Both the position numbers and the translations under genes were made by a program. From a bacterium (GTDB lineage: Bacteria > JAMCPX01): a DNA stretch of 59,722 nt. The number at the start of each line of letters is the position of its first letter. Position 1 is the stretch's first letter. Positions 32,846-41,438 of the stretch are shown piece by piece. The stretch spans positions 1-59,722 of the forward strand of contig JAJYLN010000015.1 of assembly GCA_021787665.1 (NCBI GenBank), given 5' to 3'. Under the pieces are notes generated by a model. That model did no database searches. It was not told where the DNA came from and saw nothing but the letters and a program-made list of their open reading frames with translations.

Positions 32846-35062
32846 ATGTCATTCTTTTCCGGCAATAGGCCGTTCAGAACGGCCCTGTTTATCTTCATGA
32901 CGTCAGCGTCCCTGTCGTGCGGCGCCGTACGTCCTGCACTCAGGGGTGGGCGGTATGCCGTCAGCGATGCGGTCAACGCCCTGTCGGCCGGCAGCTACGC
33001 GACCGCCTATCAGGAGGTACAATCCCTCGACTTGTCCGGGCTGGGGGAGCAGCAACGGACCGCCATAGATTTTATGCGGGCCTTCCTCAGCTACAGGACG
33101 GGCCGATACAGAAAAGCTGTATCAGGTTTCAGGGGGCTGATCCGGAAGCAGAGCGGCCTTCAGGACTATGTCGACTGGTACCTTGCGAAGAGCTACGTGC
33201 GTCTCGGAAACTTCAAGGACGCCATACCCCACCTTGAGACGATCGCTGCGGAATATACCGAGAGCGTATTCTATGGCCGATCCGTGGAGCTGCACGCACA
33301 ATGCCTCGCCGCGCTGAAGCACTACGGCAAAGCGCGGGACTTCTATGCCGGGTATATAACAGTCCCGGCCTTCTACAGACGTCTCCCGGCCATGCTGACC
33401 GGCATAGCGGCCCTGGACATAAGCGCCGGGGACCTTCAGGCCGGCATCGATAGGTATACCGAGGTCTACACCCGGTTCCCGGGATCCAGCTATGCGGCCA
33501 TGGCGTTCAGCGCGCTTGCCGCCATCACGGATACGAGCCGCCTGAAGATCGATCACTACCAGATGGCAAAGCTGATGATGATTGACGGCAGGTATCGCAA
33601 AGCCCGGGACTGCCTCCTCGAGGCCATCAGCGAAACATCCCTGGGATCCGACCGGGACAGGACCGTCCAGATCTACCGCGAGCTCGGCATTGCGGATTTC
33701 GATATCGGCAGGTACCGCGATGCGGTACATGCCCTGAAAACGGCTATCTATTACGATACCGGGAAGCGGCGCTATACGGATGTGCTGTTCTGGCTCGGGA
33801 AGTCTTACCTGAGACGGGGACAGGACGACTACGCGATAAACACCTTCATGCAGGTGGCGTACATGAAGGGGGACTATGCTCCGCAGGCCATGGAAACGCT
33901 CGCTGCTCTGTATCATCAGAGCAACGATACGGGGCGCGAGAAACAGTGGCTGCTCAAGCTCGCCGATGTGGACACACCATTCATACTGTTCGCCTACTGG
34001 CACCTCGGATGGCTATGCTACACGTCCGGCGACTTCAAGGGGGCCATCGCCTACTTCCGCAAATTGAAAAACTCGGAGTATTGCGATCAATACGACGCCA
34101 CCAAGGCAGACTACTGGATCGCAAAGGCACTGCTCAAACAGGGCAGGTCCGACGCGGCCAACGCCGCGTTCTTCACCTTAGCCAACTCCATGCCCCTGGA
34201 TTACTACACCGTCATGGCGAACATGTGGATCGGCGTCGATACGCTGACTTACGATCCGACCCGTGTCGCCGTCCCGGTACCATCGCACGTCGGGTCCGGC
34301 TTCGCATACCATTATTCACGGTACCTGCTGCTCAGATCCATGGGCATGGTCACGGAAGCCGCAGGCGAGCTCTCGTCGCTGGCACCCTCGAAGCTGACCG
34401 ACAAAGAAGCCCTTCTGCTGTGCCGCGAGTTCTACGCCAACGGAGATTACTACCACAGCCTATCCATCGCGCGGCTCCAGCTCGGGAACATGCTCCAGAC
34501 CTTCACGGTTTCCACCGTGCCGGTGTGGTACTACAGCTATCCCTCCGGCTATTCCTCCGTAATAAAGGACTACGCCGAACGATACGGACTCGATCCGGTC
34601 GTCGTATACTCCATCATCCTGCAGGAGAGCAAGTACAAGCCGGATGCCGTCTCCGGCTCAGGCGCCATCGGCATCATGCAGATCATGCCGTTCACCGGCG
34701 CAAAGGTCGCACAGGCCATATCCCTTATGTCGTTCTCGGCACCGATGCTGCTCGACCCACAGATAAACATCGGCATAGGCGTTTGGTATTTCAAGCAGCT
34801 CCTGATACGGTACAAGGGCAACTACGTCCTCGCGCTCGCGGCGTACAACGCCGGCTCAAAGGCCGTAGACCGGTGGCTTGCCGCCTCCAAAGCGTGCAAC
34901 ACGGACGAGTTTATCGAGGAGATACCCTACACCGAGACGAGACGCTATGTGAAGGGCATCATCGCGGACATCGCGGCGTACACCATGATCTACGGCGGCA
35001 AGTTCTCGCTCGGGAAACACGTCTACATGGAAGGCAGCTTCCTGAAGGGCTGTGCCAGATGA
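32846..35062 (+). CDS. Soluble-type lytic murein transglycosylase with long TPR superhelix
   Basis: 738 residues. A probable lipoprotein signal (SASLSC, Cys at about 25) precedes some 500 residues of TPR-like helical repeats similar to the Slt70 superhelix. The C-terminal SLT domain (about 570-700) has the catalytic Glu in IILQESKYKPDAVS, then GAIGIMQIMPFTGAKVA, NIGIGVWYFKQLL, ALAAYNAGSKAVDRWL and the final RRYVKGIIADIAAY. It cleaves the MurNAc-GlcNAc bond to 1,6-anhydro products in the periplasm. The gene lies 16 bases after rodZ and ends 19 bases from the convergent tlyA. Confidence 0.9.
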   Translation: MSFFSGNRPFRTALFIFMTSASLSCGAVRPALRGGRYAVSDAVNALSAGSYATAYQEVQSLDLSGLGEQQRTAIDFMRAFLSYRTGRYRKAVSGFRGLIRKQSGLQDYVDWYLAKSYVRLGNFKDAIPHLETIAAEYTESVFYGRSVELHAQCLAALKHYGKARDFYAGYITVPAFYRRLPAMLTGIAALDISAGDLQAGIDRYTEVYTRFPGSSYAAMAFSALAAITDTSRLKIDHYQMAKLMMIDGRYRKARDCLLEAISETSLGSDRDRTVQIYRELGIADFDIGRYRDAVHALKTAIYYDTGKRRYTDVLFWLGKSYLRRGQDDYAINTFMQVAYMKGDYAPQAMETLAALYHQSNDTGREKQWLLKLADVDTPFILFAYWHLGWLCYTSGDFKGAIAYFRKLKNSEYCDQYDATKADYWIAKALLKQGRSDAANAAFFTLANSMPLDYYTVMANMWIGVDTLTYDPTRVAVPVPSHVGSGFAYHYSRYLLLRSMGMVTEAAGELSSLAPSKLTDKEALLLCREFYANGDYYHSLSIARLQLGNMLQTFTVSTVPVWYYSYPSGYSSVIKDYAERYGLDPVVVYSIILQESKYKPDAVSGSGAIGIMQIMPFTGAKVAQAISLMSFSAPMLLDPQINIGIGVWYFKQLLIRYKGNYVLALAAYNAGSKAVDRWLAASKACNTDEFIEEIPYTETRRYVKGIIADIAAYTMIYGGKFSLGKHVYMEGSFLKGCAR

Positions 35063-35081
35063 CATACCATGCTCGCACGGG

Positions 35082-35786
35082 TCATGGCTTTCTGAGATAG
35101 ATAAAGAACTCCTGGTTACCCTTCGATCCTTTCACGGGCGAGGGGAGAACTCCTATGACCGCAAGGCCAAGCCCCTCGGCTGCGCGCCGCACCTTGTCGA
35201 CGGCCTTTGCGTGCATGCCCGGCGATCGCACGACGCCCCCCCTGCCGACCTCCTTCTTATCGAGCTCGAACTGCGGCTTTATCAGCGCAAGGAGGATGCC
35301 CGACTGCCTGAGGCACGGCATGATCTTCGGGAGCATGAGCTCCAGCGAGATAAACGAGACGTCCACGGTCGCGATATCTATCGCGGACAAAAGCCCGCCG
35401 GGCTCGAAGTACCTGAAGTTCGTGCCCTCCATCAGGACGACCCTCTCGTCCCGCCTCAGCGTATAGTCGAGCAGCCCCCTGCCCACATCGATGGCGTATA
35501 CCCTCTGGACGCCGTGCTGCAGCAGGCAGTCCGTAAAGCCGCCCGTGGAGGCACCCACGTCCATCGCCGTCATGGACCGTGCGTCTATCCGGAACGCCTC
35601 CAGTGCCCCCTGCAGCTTATGACCTGCCCTGCTCACGTAGCTGTATGCCGGAAGATCGAGCGCCAAGTGCGCCTCTGCCGGCACCAGACACCCCGGCTTG
35701 TCTATTACAGCACCTTCGACCGTTACCCTGCCTTCGAGGACATAGGCCGCGGCAAGTCGCAGGGAGCCTACCAGGCCCCTGTCCAC
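35082..35786 (-). CDS. tlyA: TlyA-family rRNA 2'-O-methyltransferase
   Basis: 234 residues from GTG 35786. An S4 RNA-binding domain lies at the N-terminus and an FtsJ-like SAM domain after it: MDVGASTGGFTDCLLQHG (SAM loop), AIDVGRGLLDYTLR, DIATVDVSFISLELMLP and the catalytic Lys in LIKPQFELDKKEVG, with GNQEFFIYL at the end. It methylates rRNA (cytidine 2'-O) in the ribosomal subunit interface. Codons just upstream of the GTG read KKRIDQALV, exactly what the S4 domain should start with, but contain no ATG, GTG or TTG. The true start may therefore be an ATT at 35801, or the gene has lost its first residues. Confidence 0.85.
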   Translation of the reverse strand: MDRGLVGSLRLAAAYVLEGRVTVEGAVIDKPGCLVPAEAHLALDLPAYSYVSRAGHKLQGALEAFRIDARSMTAMDVGASTGGFTDCLLQHGVQRVYAIDVGRGLLDYTLRRDERVVLMEGTNFRYFEPGGLLSAIDIATVDVSFISLELMLPKIMPCLRQSGILLALIKPQFELDKKEVGRGGVVRSPGMHAKAVDKVRRAAEGLGLAVIGVLPSPVKGSKGNQEFFIYLRKP

Positions 35787-35823
35787 AAGGGCCTGGTCAA
35801 TCCTCTTCTTAGGGCCTGTGCTT

Positions 35824-37821
35824 CTACGGCGTCGTGCTGGTATACGTGCACCCGTCGGTGGAGTAGAGGCAGGTCTGCTGGACCTGGCCGGACGGCGTGA
35901 AGAACAGGCCGATCTGCTGGATGACCTGGGGAAGCCGGCGTATGTCCTCGTGGACGCCGTTGTCCTTCGCCGGCATCGTGTTCGTCGAAGGCGGTACGTA
36001 CGTGGACGAGTCCGGCACGTCCCACAGGGTGAACGCAGAGGCGAGCGGCGCCGACTGCTCGCTTACGCCATAGATCGAAAGCGGCAGCGGGCTCAGTGCC
36101 GGAATGCCCATGGTCCTCACCAGCACCTCAGTCGCGATGTTCGGGACCTGGCAGTCGTTGACCCCGGCCTGTATCAGGATGCGCTTTGCAGGCGTTTTCT
36201 CCAGCGGGTTGTTCAAAAGGTGCGGCGCGAACGATATCGGGTCGGTAAAGTCCCAGAAGTATTGTGTGAGGGAAAGCAGCTCGAGCCTGTCCAGCGGGTC
36301 CGGGTATGCGATGTCAAAGAGCGCGCTCATGTCCGCAAAATCGTGGCTCCTCTGGATCATCAGGCTCCATTCGCCCCCGGGCACGCCGAGTACGCCCCTT
36401 ATTATGTCTGGGTCTATGCTCATGAAGGTCGTGCCCTGGATGCCGCCGTCGGATATACCGTAATAGTAGATCTCGCTGCCTATGATGGGGTGCGAGTACT
36501 GAAGCTCCGGGTCACTCTGCAGCGCGCCGAGGGCGAGCCTCGTCATGACAACGAAGTTTATCTGTGCCTGCTGCAGCCTGTCGGTGATCAGAGGGAACTG
36601 GTTCATGTCCTCGATCGCGAATATCGGATAGCCGCTGAGGACGTCGTTCAGGCTCAGGCCGATCCAGTCCGTGCCAATCTGTACCATGCAGAGCTGGTTT
36701 ATCAACGATTCCTGGTACGAGGTATCCATCTCGCTCTGTGCACTGCCGAAAAGCCCGTGCCCGTAGATCATGATAGGCACCGGCCCGGTCGTCTGGGTCA
36801 CACACGCCGGTATATGCACGACAAGGGGGTACGGGGACTGGCCCACGTACTTCGGTAGGCCGGTGGCGGGGTCTATCGCGAGATAGCCGGTCGAGTCGGT
36901 GAAGGTCGGCGCCGTAAACTCGCCGATAAGCTCCTTGTACAGGTAGGCGTTATAGCCCGCCCCACCGGAAACTGAAGCCGGCGTAAAGGTATTTATCGTG
37001 GAGAACGAATACGGGATGCCGATCGATGATATCTTTGCGAGTGCCTGGTCCCTCATGGACAGCAGGTGGTCGGTGATGAACTGGTCCGAGGCGGTCGTGA
37101 AGTCCCATGCAAGCACGACGTCCTTTCTGCTGATGCCCTGGCCGGAGAGGAAGGAGAACAAGTCCTCGTAGTGCTGTCGTACGCCCTCCACGATGCTGTT
37201 GTCCGTAGCGATCTTGTCCCTGAGGTACCTGAACGGAACCGGCGCCTGCAGCGGGAGGCCGTTGGTGCCCTTCACACTATCGAGTATGACGACCGCGTAC
37301 CGCGCGGAGGTGTCGAGCCTCATCATGGGCCGTATGATCAGCCCCTGCCTCTGGCCTGCAGACGCATTCGCATCGAGCTCCGCGAACAGCGGCACCCTCT
37401 GTCCAGAGGGGTACTGGATTATCTGTATGGAGCTGGTGGTCAGGGTGGAGGAGCCGATGCTGTCGATAGAAGGCAGAGACGCAGGCGAGATGGGCTGGGT
37501 GAAGTACGCGAGGATCTGGCTCGCCGGACTGAACCCGTCCTCCGTGTTGAAGGCGGTGGGGCTGAGCGGTACGCCCGCGTTGTTCGCCGGGAGCACGCCG
37601 TTGGGGTAGTCCACACGCCAGCCCGTTGCAGTCGAGGGGTCCTGTACCGTGTAATAGAAGGATGGATACGGCAGAAAACAGTCGTCAGTCGAAAGCGGCT
37701 GGCAGCCCTGACCAATGACGACGTGCTGTGCGCCGCTGCCCCCGCTGCCGCTGCACCCGAAAGGCGACAGCGAAAATAGCGCAAGCACCAAACTACCCGC
37801 AATACCGATATACCTTTTCAT
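35824..37821 (-). CDS. Large lipase-like exported lipoprotein (alpha/beta hydrolase)
   Basis: 665 residues. The ATG at 37821 has GGAGGAG upstream and opens a signal with lipobox SPFGC (Cys at about 23), then a Gly/Ser linker. The N-terminal half (about 35-330) resembles the N-terminal domain of bacterial virulence-factor lipases (CFLPYPSFYYT, GFSPASQILAYF, SARYAVVIL). The second half is an alpha/beta hydrolase: oxyanion region IMIYGHGLFGS (about 365-375), nucleophile elbow YGISDGGIQG, an Asp in IQAGVNDCQVP and a final His in DNGVHEDIRR. It may hydrolyse exogenous lipid or polyester; the substrate is unknown. Its stop lies 15-23 bases before tlyA. Confidence 0.8.
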   Translation of the reverse strand: MKRYIGIAGSLVLALFSLSPFGCSGSGGSGAQHVVIGQGCQPLSTDDCFLPYPSFYYTVQDPSTATGWRVDYPNGVLPANNAGVPLSPTAFNTEDGFSPASQILAYFTQPISPASLPSIDSIGSSTLTTSSIQIIQYPSGQRVPLFAELDANASAGQRQGLIIRPMMRLDTSARYAVVILDSVKGTNGLPLQAPVPFRYLRDKIATDNSIVEGVRQHYEDLFSFLSGQGISRKDVVLAWDFTTASDQFITDHLLSMRDQALAKISSIGIPYSFSTINTFTPASVSGGAGYNAYLYKELIGEFTAPTFTDSTGYLAIDPATGLPKYVGQSPYPLVVHIPACVTQTTGPVPIMIYGHGLFGSAQSEMDTSYQESLINQLCMVQIGTDWIGLSLNDVLSGYPIFAIEDMNQFPLITDRLQQAQINFVVMTRLALGALQSDPELQYSHPIIGSEIYYYGISDGGIQGTTFMSIDPDIIRGVLGVPGGEWSLMIQRSHDFADMSALFDIAYPDPLDRLELLSLTQYFWDFTDPISFAPHLLNNPLEKTPAKRILIQAGVNDCQVPNIATEVLVRTMGIPALSPLPLSIYGVSEQSAPLASAFTLWDVPDSSTYVPPSTNTMPAKDNGVHEDIRRLPQVIQQIGLFFTPSGQVQQTCLYSTDGCTYTSTTP

Positions 37822-37942
37822 AGCATTTACTCCTCCAAACAAGATTTGTGCTCATACCCGATAAGCATGGAAAAGCATTATCAAATTATTGGAGCTAATT
37901 CAACAAGAAAGGGGAAGCATCAGGGGACGAACGCCTGCGACG

Positions 37943-38977
37943 TTACCCAGCCGGTATCCGGTCGATGACCTCGGCGATGACTTCCAGCGCCGGGTCCGAG
38001 CGGTAGGACAGGGAGAGCTGCTTCACCCGTCTGAGCAGGCCGGGGATGTAGCGCATAAACTTGTCGTTGCCCTTCACGAGCTTGATATACCTGAACCTGC
38101 CCGCTGCCTTGAGCATACGCTGGATACTGAGCAGCGTAAAGACGTCCCTGAACCCTGCGGACGCATGCGGGCTCTTCGATAGGTAGTATTCGACCATCCG
38201 GTCCACGAAGTCGTCGGTGAGCTCCACGTACGCGTCCCTGAGCAGGGAGGCGAGGTCGTACTGCGGCGCGCCGATCAGCGCGTCCTGAAAGTCTATGGTG
38301 TACAACTGCCCCGTACAGTACAGGAGGTTCCTCGAATGGTAGTCCCGGTGGACGAATACGGTGGCGTACCGTTCGAACAGGACCGAGAGCCTGTGGAAGA
38401 GCTTTTGGAGCTTCGAGAGGACATTATTCGGCAGCACGACGCCGACCTTTGCGATGCCGTACTCCACGAAGTGGCCGAACTCGAAGTCGTAGAGACTGCT
38501 GTTGAACCTGTTGAGCCTCGCGTAGCACCATGCCGGGACCTGCTCTTCCCTGACCTGGAACTGCAGCATCATGTCTATCGCCTTCTGGTAGAGCTCGTCA
38601 GAAGGGCCGGAGCTGTTGATGATGTCGCCGAGCAGCGCGTCACCGAGGTCTTCGAGTATCAGGATACCCGCTTCCCGATCGTTGTAATGGATCGCCGGCA
38701 CACGAACGCGCAGGTGGGCCAGGTACCTTTGGATGTTGATGAACGGCATTTCCTCGAAGCCGCGAGCGTGTGCCGCGATCTCCTCCGAGACGATGGCCTT
38801 GTCCGGCGCGGCGTTGACCATGGCGATGTAACTCATATCGCTGTCGACCATGCAGCGGTAGTAGCTCCTGTTCGATGCGTCGCCGGCAAGCCCCCGTATC
38901 GCGGTAACGCGGGGAAGACCCGCAACGGCGAAGACAGACCGTATCCTTTGATCGATTGACTCCGTACTGTTTTCCAT
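37943..38977 (-). CDS. APH-fold kinase, AmgK-like (anomeric amino-sugar kinase)
   Basis: About 344 residues. The aminoglycoside-phosphotransferase fold is recognised by GDASNRSYYR near the N-terminus, the hinge ILILEDLGD, the catalytic loop VFVHRDYHSRNLL and the metal-binding IDFQDALIGAPQYDLASLL. This set is characteristic of AmgK-like kinases that phosphorylate MurNAc/GlcNAc at C1 in cell-wall recycling. The usual partner MurU is not in the window. ATG 38977 is used; a GTG at 39004 in the same frame overlaps the stop of a 23-codon open frame (GTGA) and is a real alternative. Confidence 0.82.
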   Translation of the reverse strand: MENSTESIDQRIRSVFAVAGLPRVTAIRGLAGDASNRSYYRCMVDSDMSYIAMVNAAPDKAIVSEEIAAHARGFEEMPFINIQRYLAHLRVRVPAIHYNDREAGILILEDLGDALLGDIINSSGPSDELYQKAIDMMLQFQVREEQVPAWCYARLNRFNSSLYDFEFGHFVEYGIAKVGVVLPNNVLSKLQKLFHRLSVLFERYATVFVHRDYHSRNLLYCTGQLYTIDFQDALIGAPQYDLASLLRDAYVELTDDFVDRMVEYYLSKSPHASAGFRDVFTLLSIQRMLKAAGRFRYIKLVKGNDKFMRYIPGLLRRVKQLSLSYRSDPALEVIAEVIDRIPAG

Positions 38978-39000
38978 CGTCGTGCCCGCCCCAGGTGCCG

Positions 39001-39072
39001 TCACAGCTCCGGCAGGACCCCGGTCATCAGCGGTCCTGCGTAACGCATCAGCCCATCTTCCGTGAGCGTCAT
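39001..39072 (-). other. 23-codon open frame directly upstream of the kinase gene
   Basis: ATG 39072 to TGA 39001 reads MTLTEDGLMRYAGPL and ends VLPEL. Its stop overlaps a possible GTG start of the kinase gene. It might be a leader peptide or the tail of a lost gene. There is no independent support, and no ribosome-binding site of note. Confidence 0.2.
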
Positions 39073-39094
39073 GACAGATAACATCATGGGAAAA

Positions 39095-39167
39095 TGGAGC
39101 AGAAGGGGATCGAACCCTCGGCCTCCACGTTGCGAACGTGGCGCTCTCCCAGCTGAGCTACTGCCCC
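39095..39167 (-). tRNA. tRNA-Ala (anticodon CGC)
   Basis: On the minus strand the acceptor GGGGCAG pairs with CTGCTCC (one G-U), with discriminator A. The D-arm is TAGCTCAGCTGGGAGAGCG, the anticodon stem CCACG/CGTGG encloses TTCGCAA, and the T-arm holds GTTCGATCC. It starts seven bases after the stop of the 138-aa gene and has no promoter of its own that I can see, so it may be processed from the lnt operon transcript. Confidence 0.95.
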
Positions 39168-39174
39168 ATACACT

Positions 39175-39591
39175 TCAGTCCCCGGACGGTATAACGGACG
39201 GCGGCTCCAGATACCAGCGGCCGTCCCTGTTCGTCCAGCGGGTCCTTACCATAGCATGTTTTTTCAAAAAAAACAGCTCTCCCTTCCCGGTGATATCGAA
39301 CACCGCCTGCACATGCGCGTCACTGCTGCTCACGCTCCTTATCCGGCAGCCTTCGACGACAAAACTCGTGAAGCCCGCACGCTTCATCTCGACATCCATA
39401 TACACGATGAAGTTCGACAGGTCGTCGTCCGTGAAGAAGAACCGCTTGATCGTGTCCCTCGTGTACACGCTCGTTATGTCCTTGTGGACGAGTACCGAGC
39501 AGAGGCCCCCGATGTCTTTCCTGTAAGACTGGGCGTGTCCGGTAACGGCCCAGGACAGGAAGACCAGCACCTGCAGGGACACTTTAAACAT
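39175..39591 (-). CDS. Small exported protein of unknown function (138 aa)
   Basis: A signal peptide (VSLQVLVFLSWAVTGHAQS, cleavage after AQ-like site about residue 21) precedes a mature domain of about 115 residues with a mixed pattern: helix DIGGLCSVLVHKDITSVY, then strands NFIVYMDVEMKRAGF, FVVEGCRIRSV, VQAVFDITGKGELFFL and VRTRWTNRDGRWYLEPP. This helix-then-sheet order, ending in GRWYL, is reminiscent of NTF2-like (SnoaL/DUF4878) domains. Its start overlaps the end of the 79-aa membrane gene by eight bases. Confidence 0.65.
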   Translation of the reverse strand: MFKVSLQVLVFLSWAVTGHAQSYRKDIGGLCSVLVHKDITSVYTRDTIKRFFFTDDDLSNFIVYMDVEMKRAGFTSFVVEGCRIRSVSSSDAHVQAVFDITGKGELFFLKKHAMVRTRWTNRDGRWYLEPPSVIPSGD

Positions 39592-39823
39592 TGAACCCTC
39601 CCGCTGAGTATATCACCGACAGCAGATAGACGATGCCCGCGAGCACGAGGGAAACGAGGACCATGCGGACCAGCCGTGTGCCGCCGTTTCTCATATAGAT
39701 CGGGAAGAGCAGCAGCGAAACGCCCGAGAAGAACAGCAGGAAATACACCAGCGTTATTTTCCCCGGATTGTGCGCAAGGGCCGGGAGCCAATGATCGAGT
39801 ATGTCGTTTATCTGGACAAGCAT
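39584..39823 (-). CDS. Small membrane protein (79 aa) after lnt
   Basis: ATG 39823 opens a product with two strong hydrophobic helices (ITLVYFLLFFSGVSLLLFPI and MVLVSLVLAGIVYLLSVIY) separated by the basic loop YMRNGGTRLVR. This is a hairpin-in-membrane topology. It lies 44 bases after lnt and overlaps the next gene by eight bases. It is not a family I recognise. Longer readings from upstream codons would overlap lnt in another frame and are not supported. Confidence 0.6.
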   Translation of the reverse strand: MLVQINDILDHWLPALAHNPGKITLVYFLLFFSGVSLLLFPIYMRNGGTRLVRMVLVSLVLAGIVYLLSVIYSAGGFNV

Positions 39824-39867
39824 GGACCGCTTTATAGCACACGTCGGCCCGCCGGGGAAACGTTTCT

Positions 39868-41436
39868 TTACAGCGACCGCCGCGATATCCGCTTGTACGC
39901 CATGGAGAGGACAAGCACGCAGAACACCGCCATGCACAACAGGACGAACACGTCGCCGTGCAGCGTATAGAATGTCTTTGTATCGATGGGCCGGACCGTT
40001 GCGTCGATAAAGGCGGGGACGAACAGCCCGGTGGCCGAGAGTATCCTCCCGGTCGGCGCTATAACGGCCGATATACCGGTGTTGGCCGCCCTCACCACGA
40101 ACCGGTCGTTCTCCACTGCACGGAACACGGCCATAGACAGGTGCTGGTACGGCGCCGAGGTGTCTCCGAACCATGCATCGTCCGTGATCGTGACGAGCAG
40201 GTTGGCGCCGCTCCTCGCATCGTCCGCAGAGAGTTGCGGAAAGATTATTTCATAGCAGATGAGGGTCCCGATCCTGATACCGTCGAAACGGAGCATGACC
40301 GGACCGCTGCCGGGGGTGAACGCCCCGATACTGTCGGTCAGCTTCTTCATGAAAGAAAAGATGCGCTTCAGGGGCAGGTACTCTCCGAATGGGACAAGGT
40401 GCCTCTTGTCGTACACCCCCTGTACCCTGCCGTCGCTGGATATGAGCAGCGCGCTGTTGAAGTATTTGACGCCCGTGTCCGTATACCGGTAGGTTGGGCT
40501 GCCGATCAGCAGATGGGTGTCATGGGCGCGGGCAAAGCTGCTGATCATGTCCGTATAGCGGGGCTCCGACTGGAAGAAGAACGGGGTGGCCGTCTCCGGC
40601 CAGACGATCAGCTCCGGGCGCGAGTGCTCGTACGCCCGTAGACTCAGGGATAGATAGTCTTTCATCGTCGTTTCCTGAAACGCGGGGTCCCATTTCTGAC
40701 TCTGGTCTACATCACCCTGGATCAGGGCGACACGAAGGTCACGGCCCGGCGCCTTGAGTGCGGCGTTCGTTCTGTTCATCGTTACATCGCCGTACACGAT
40801 AATCCCGGTCATCAGCGACAGTACCGCCACCGTCTTGGCAAAAAGGAAAGGGTACCTGGCCGTCCTGATGCTTCTGACCTCGTACCACCATGCGATGACC
40901 TCATAGAGCAGCGTATTGAAAAGCATAATCAGGAAGGAAAGACCGTACACCGCAGTGAACCGGGAAATCTGGATCAGCGGCAGGTCCCTGTACTGCGAGT
41001 AGCCGAGCAGCTCCCAGGGAAACCCGGAGAACAGATACGTCCTCGCGTACTCGAGCAGGACCCACGTCACAGGCACGAAGAGGATCTCCCCGGACAAACG
41101 ACTGTCCCGGAACAGGCGGACGAGGAGCGTAAACGTGCCGGTGTACAACATGCTGAGCAGCGTGGAAAGCATGAGCAGCGCGGCTATGCTCGCAAAGACA
41201 CCGATATTGCCGTAGCGGTGCATCGCCACCACGATCCAGTAGAGCAGGATGACGTTGGTGACGAGCCCGGATACAAACCCGTACGCATAGCTCTTCAGGA
41301 GGGTGTACCTGCCGGTGACCTTTGCTATCGAGCACAAAAGCGGGACATACGCTACCCACGCCAGAAGAGGAAGACCGTATCGGGGGAAGCTCAGTCCTGC
41401 CAGTACCCCGGACACTATGGACAAGAATAGCGGCAT
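39868..41436 (-). CDS. lnt: Apolipoprotein N-acyltransferase
   Basis: 522 residues. It adds the third acyl chain to lipoproteins in the inner membrane, so it acts on the many lipobox proteins of this window. The N-terminal 200 or so residues contain the membrane helices. The nitrilase-like periplasmic domain has the catalytic Glu in LIVWPETATPFF, the Lys in YDKRHLVPFGEYLP and the Cys in TLICYEIIFPQ. A last helix follows at the C-terminus. It begins two bases after the ybeY stop. Confidence 0.95.
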   Translation of the reverse strand: MPLFLSIVSGVLAGLSFPRYGLPLLAWVAYVPLLCSIAKVTGRYTLLKSYAYGFVSGLVTNVILLYWIVVAMHRYGNIGVFASIAALLMLSTLLSMLYTGTFTLLVRLFRDSRLSGEILFVPVTWVLLEYARTYLFSGFPWELLGYSQYRDLPLIQISRFTAVYGLSFLIMLFNTLLYEVIAWWYEVRSIRTARYPFLFAKTVAVLSLMTGIIVYGDVTMNRTNAALKAPGRDLRVALIQGDVDQSQKWDPAFQETTMKDYLSLSLRAYEHSRPELIVWPETATPFFFQSEPRYTDMISSFARAHDTHLLIGSPTYRYTDTGVKYFNSALLISSDGRVQGVYDKRHLVPFGEYLPLKRIFSFMKKLTDSIGAFTPGSGPVMLRFDGIRIGTLICYEIIFPQLSADDARSGANLLVTITDDAWFGDTSAPYQHLSMAVFRAVENDRFVVRAANTGISAVIAPTGRILSATGLFVPAFIDATVRPIDTKTFYTLHGDVFVLLCMAVFCVLVLSMAYKRISRRSL

Positions 41437-41438
41437 TG

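Noticed and set aside
33946-35100. 384-codon frame within the lytic transglycosylase gene
   Set aside because: Same strand but another frame; Arg/His/Pro-rich and lacking any family resemblance, while the overlapping frame carries a complete SLT domain.
37943-39004. Antibiotic (aminoglycoside) resistance gene
   Set aside because: The APH fold is shared, but the catalytic-loop motif HRDYHSRNLL and IDFQDA with the following PQYDLASLL match AmgK-like sugar kinases better.
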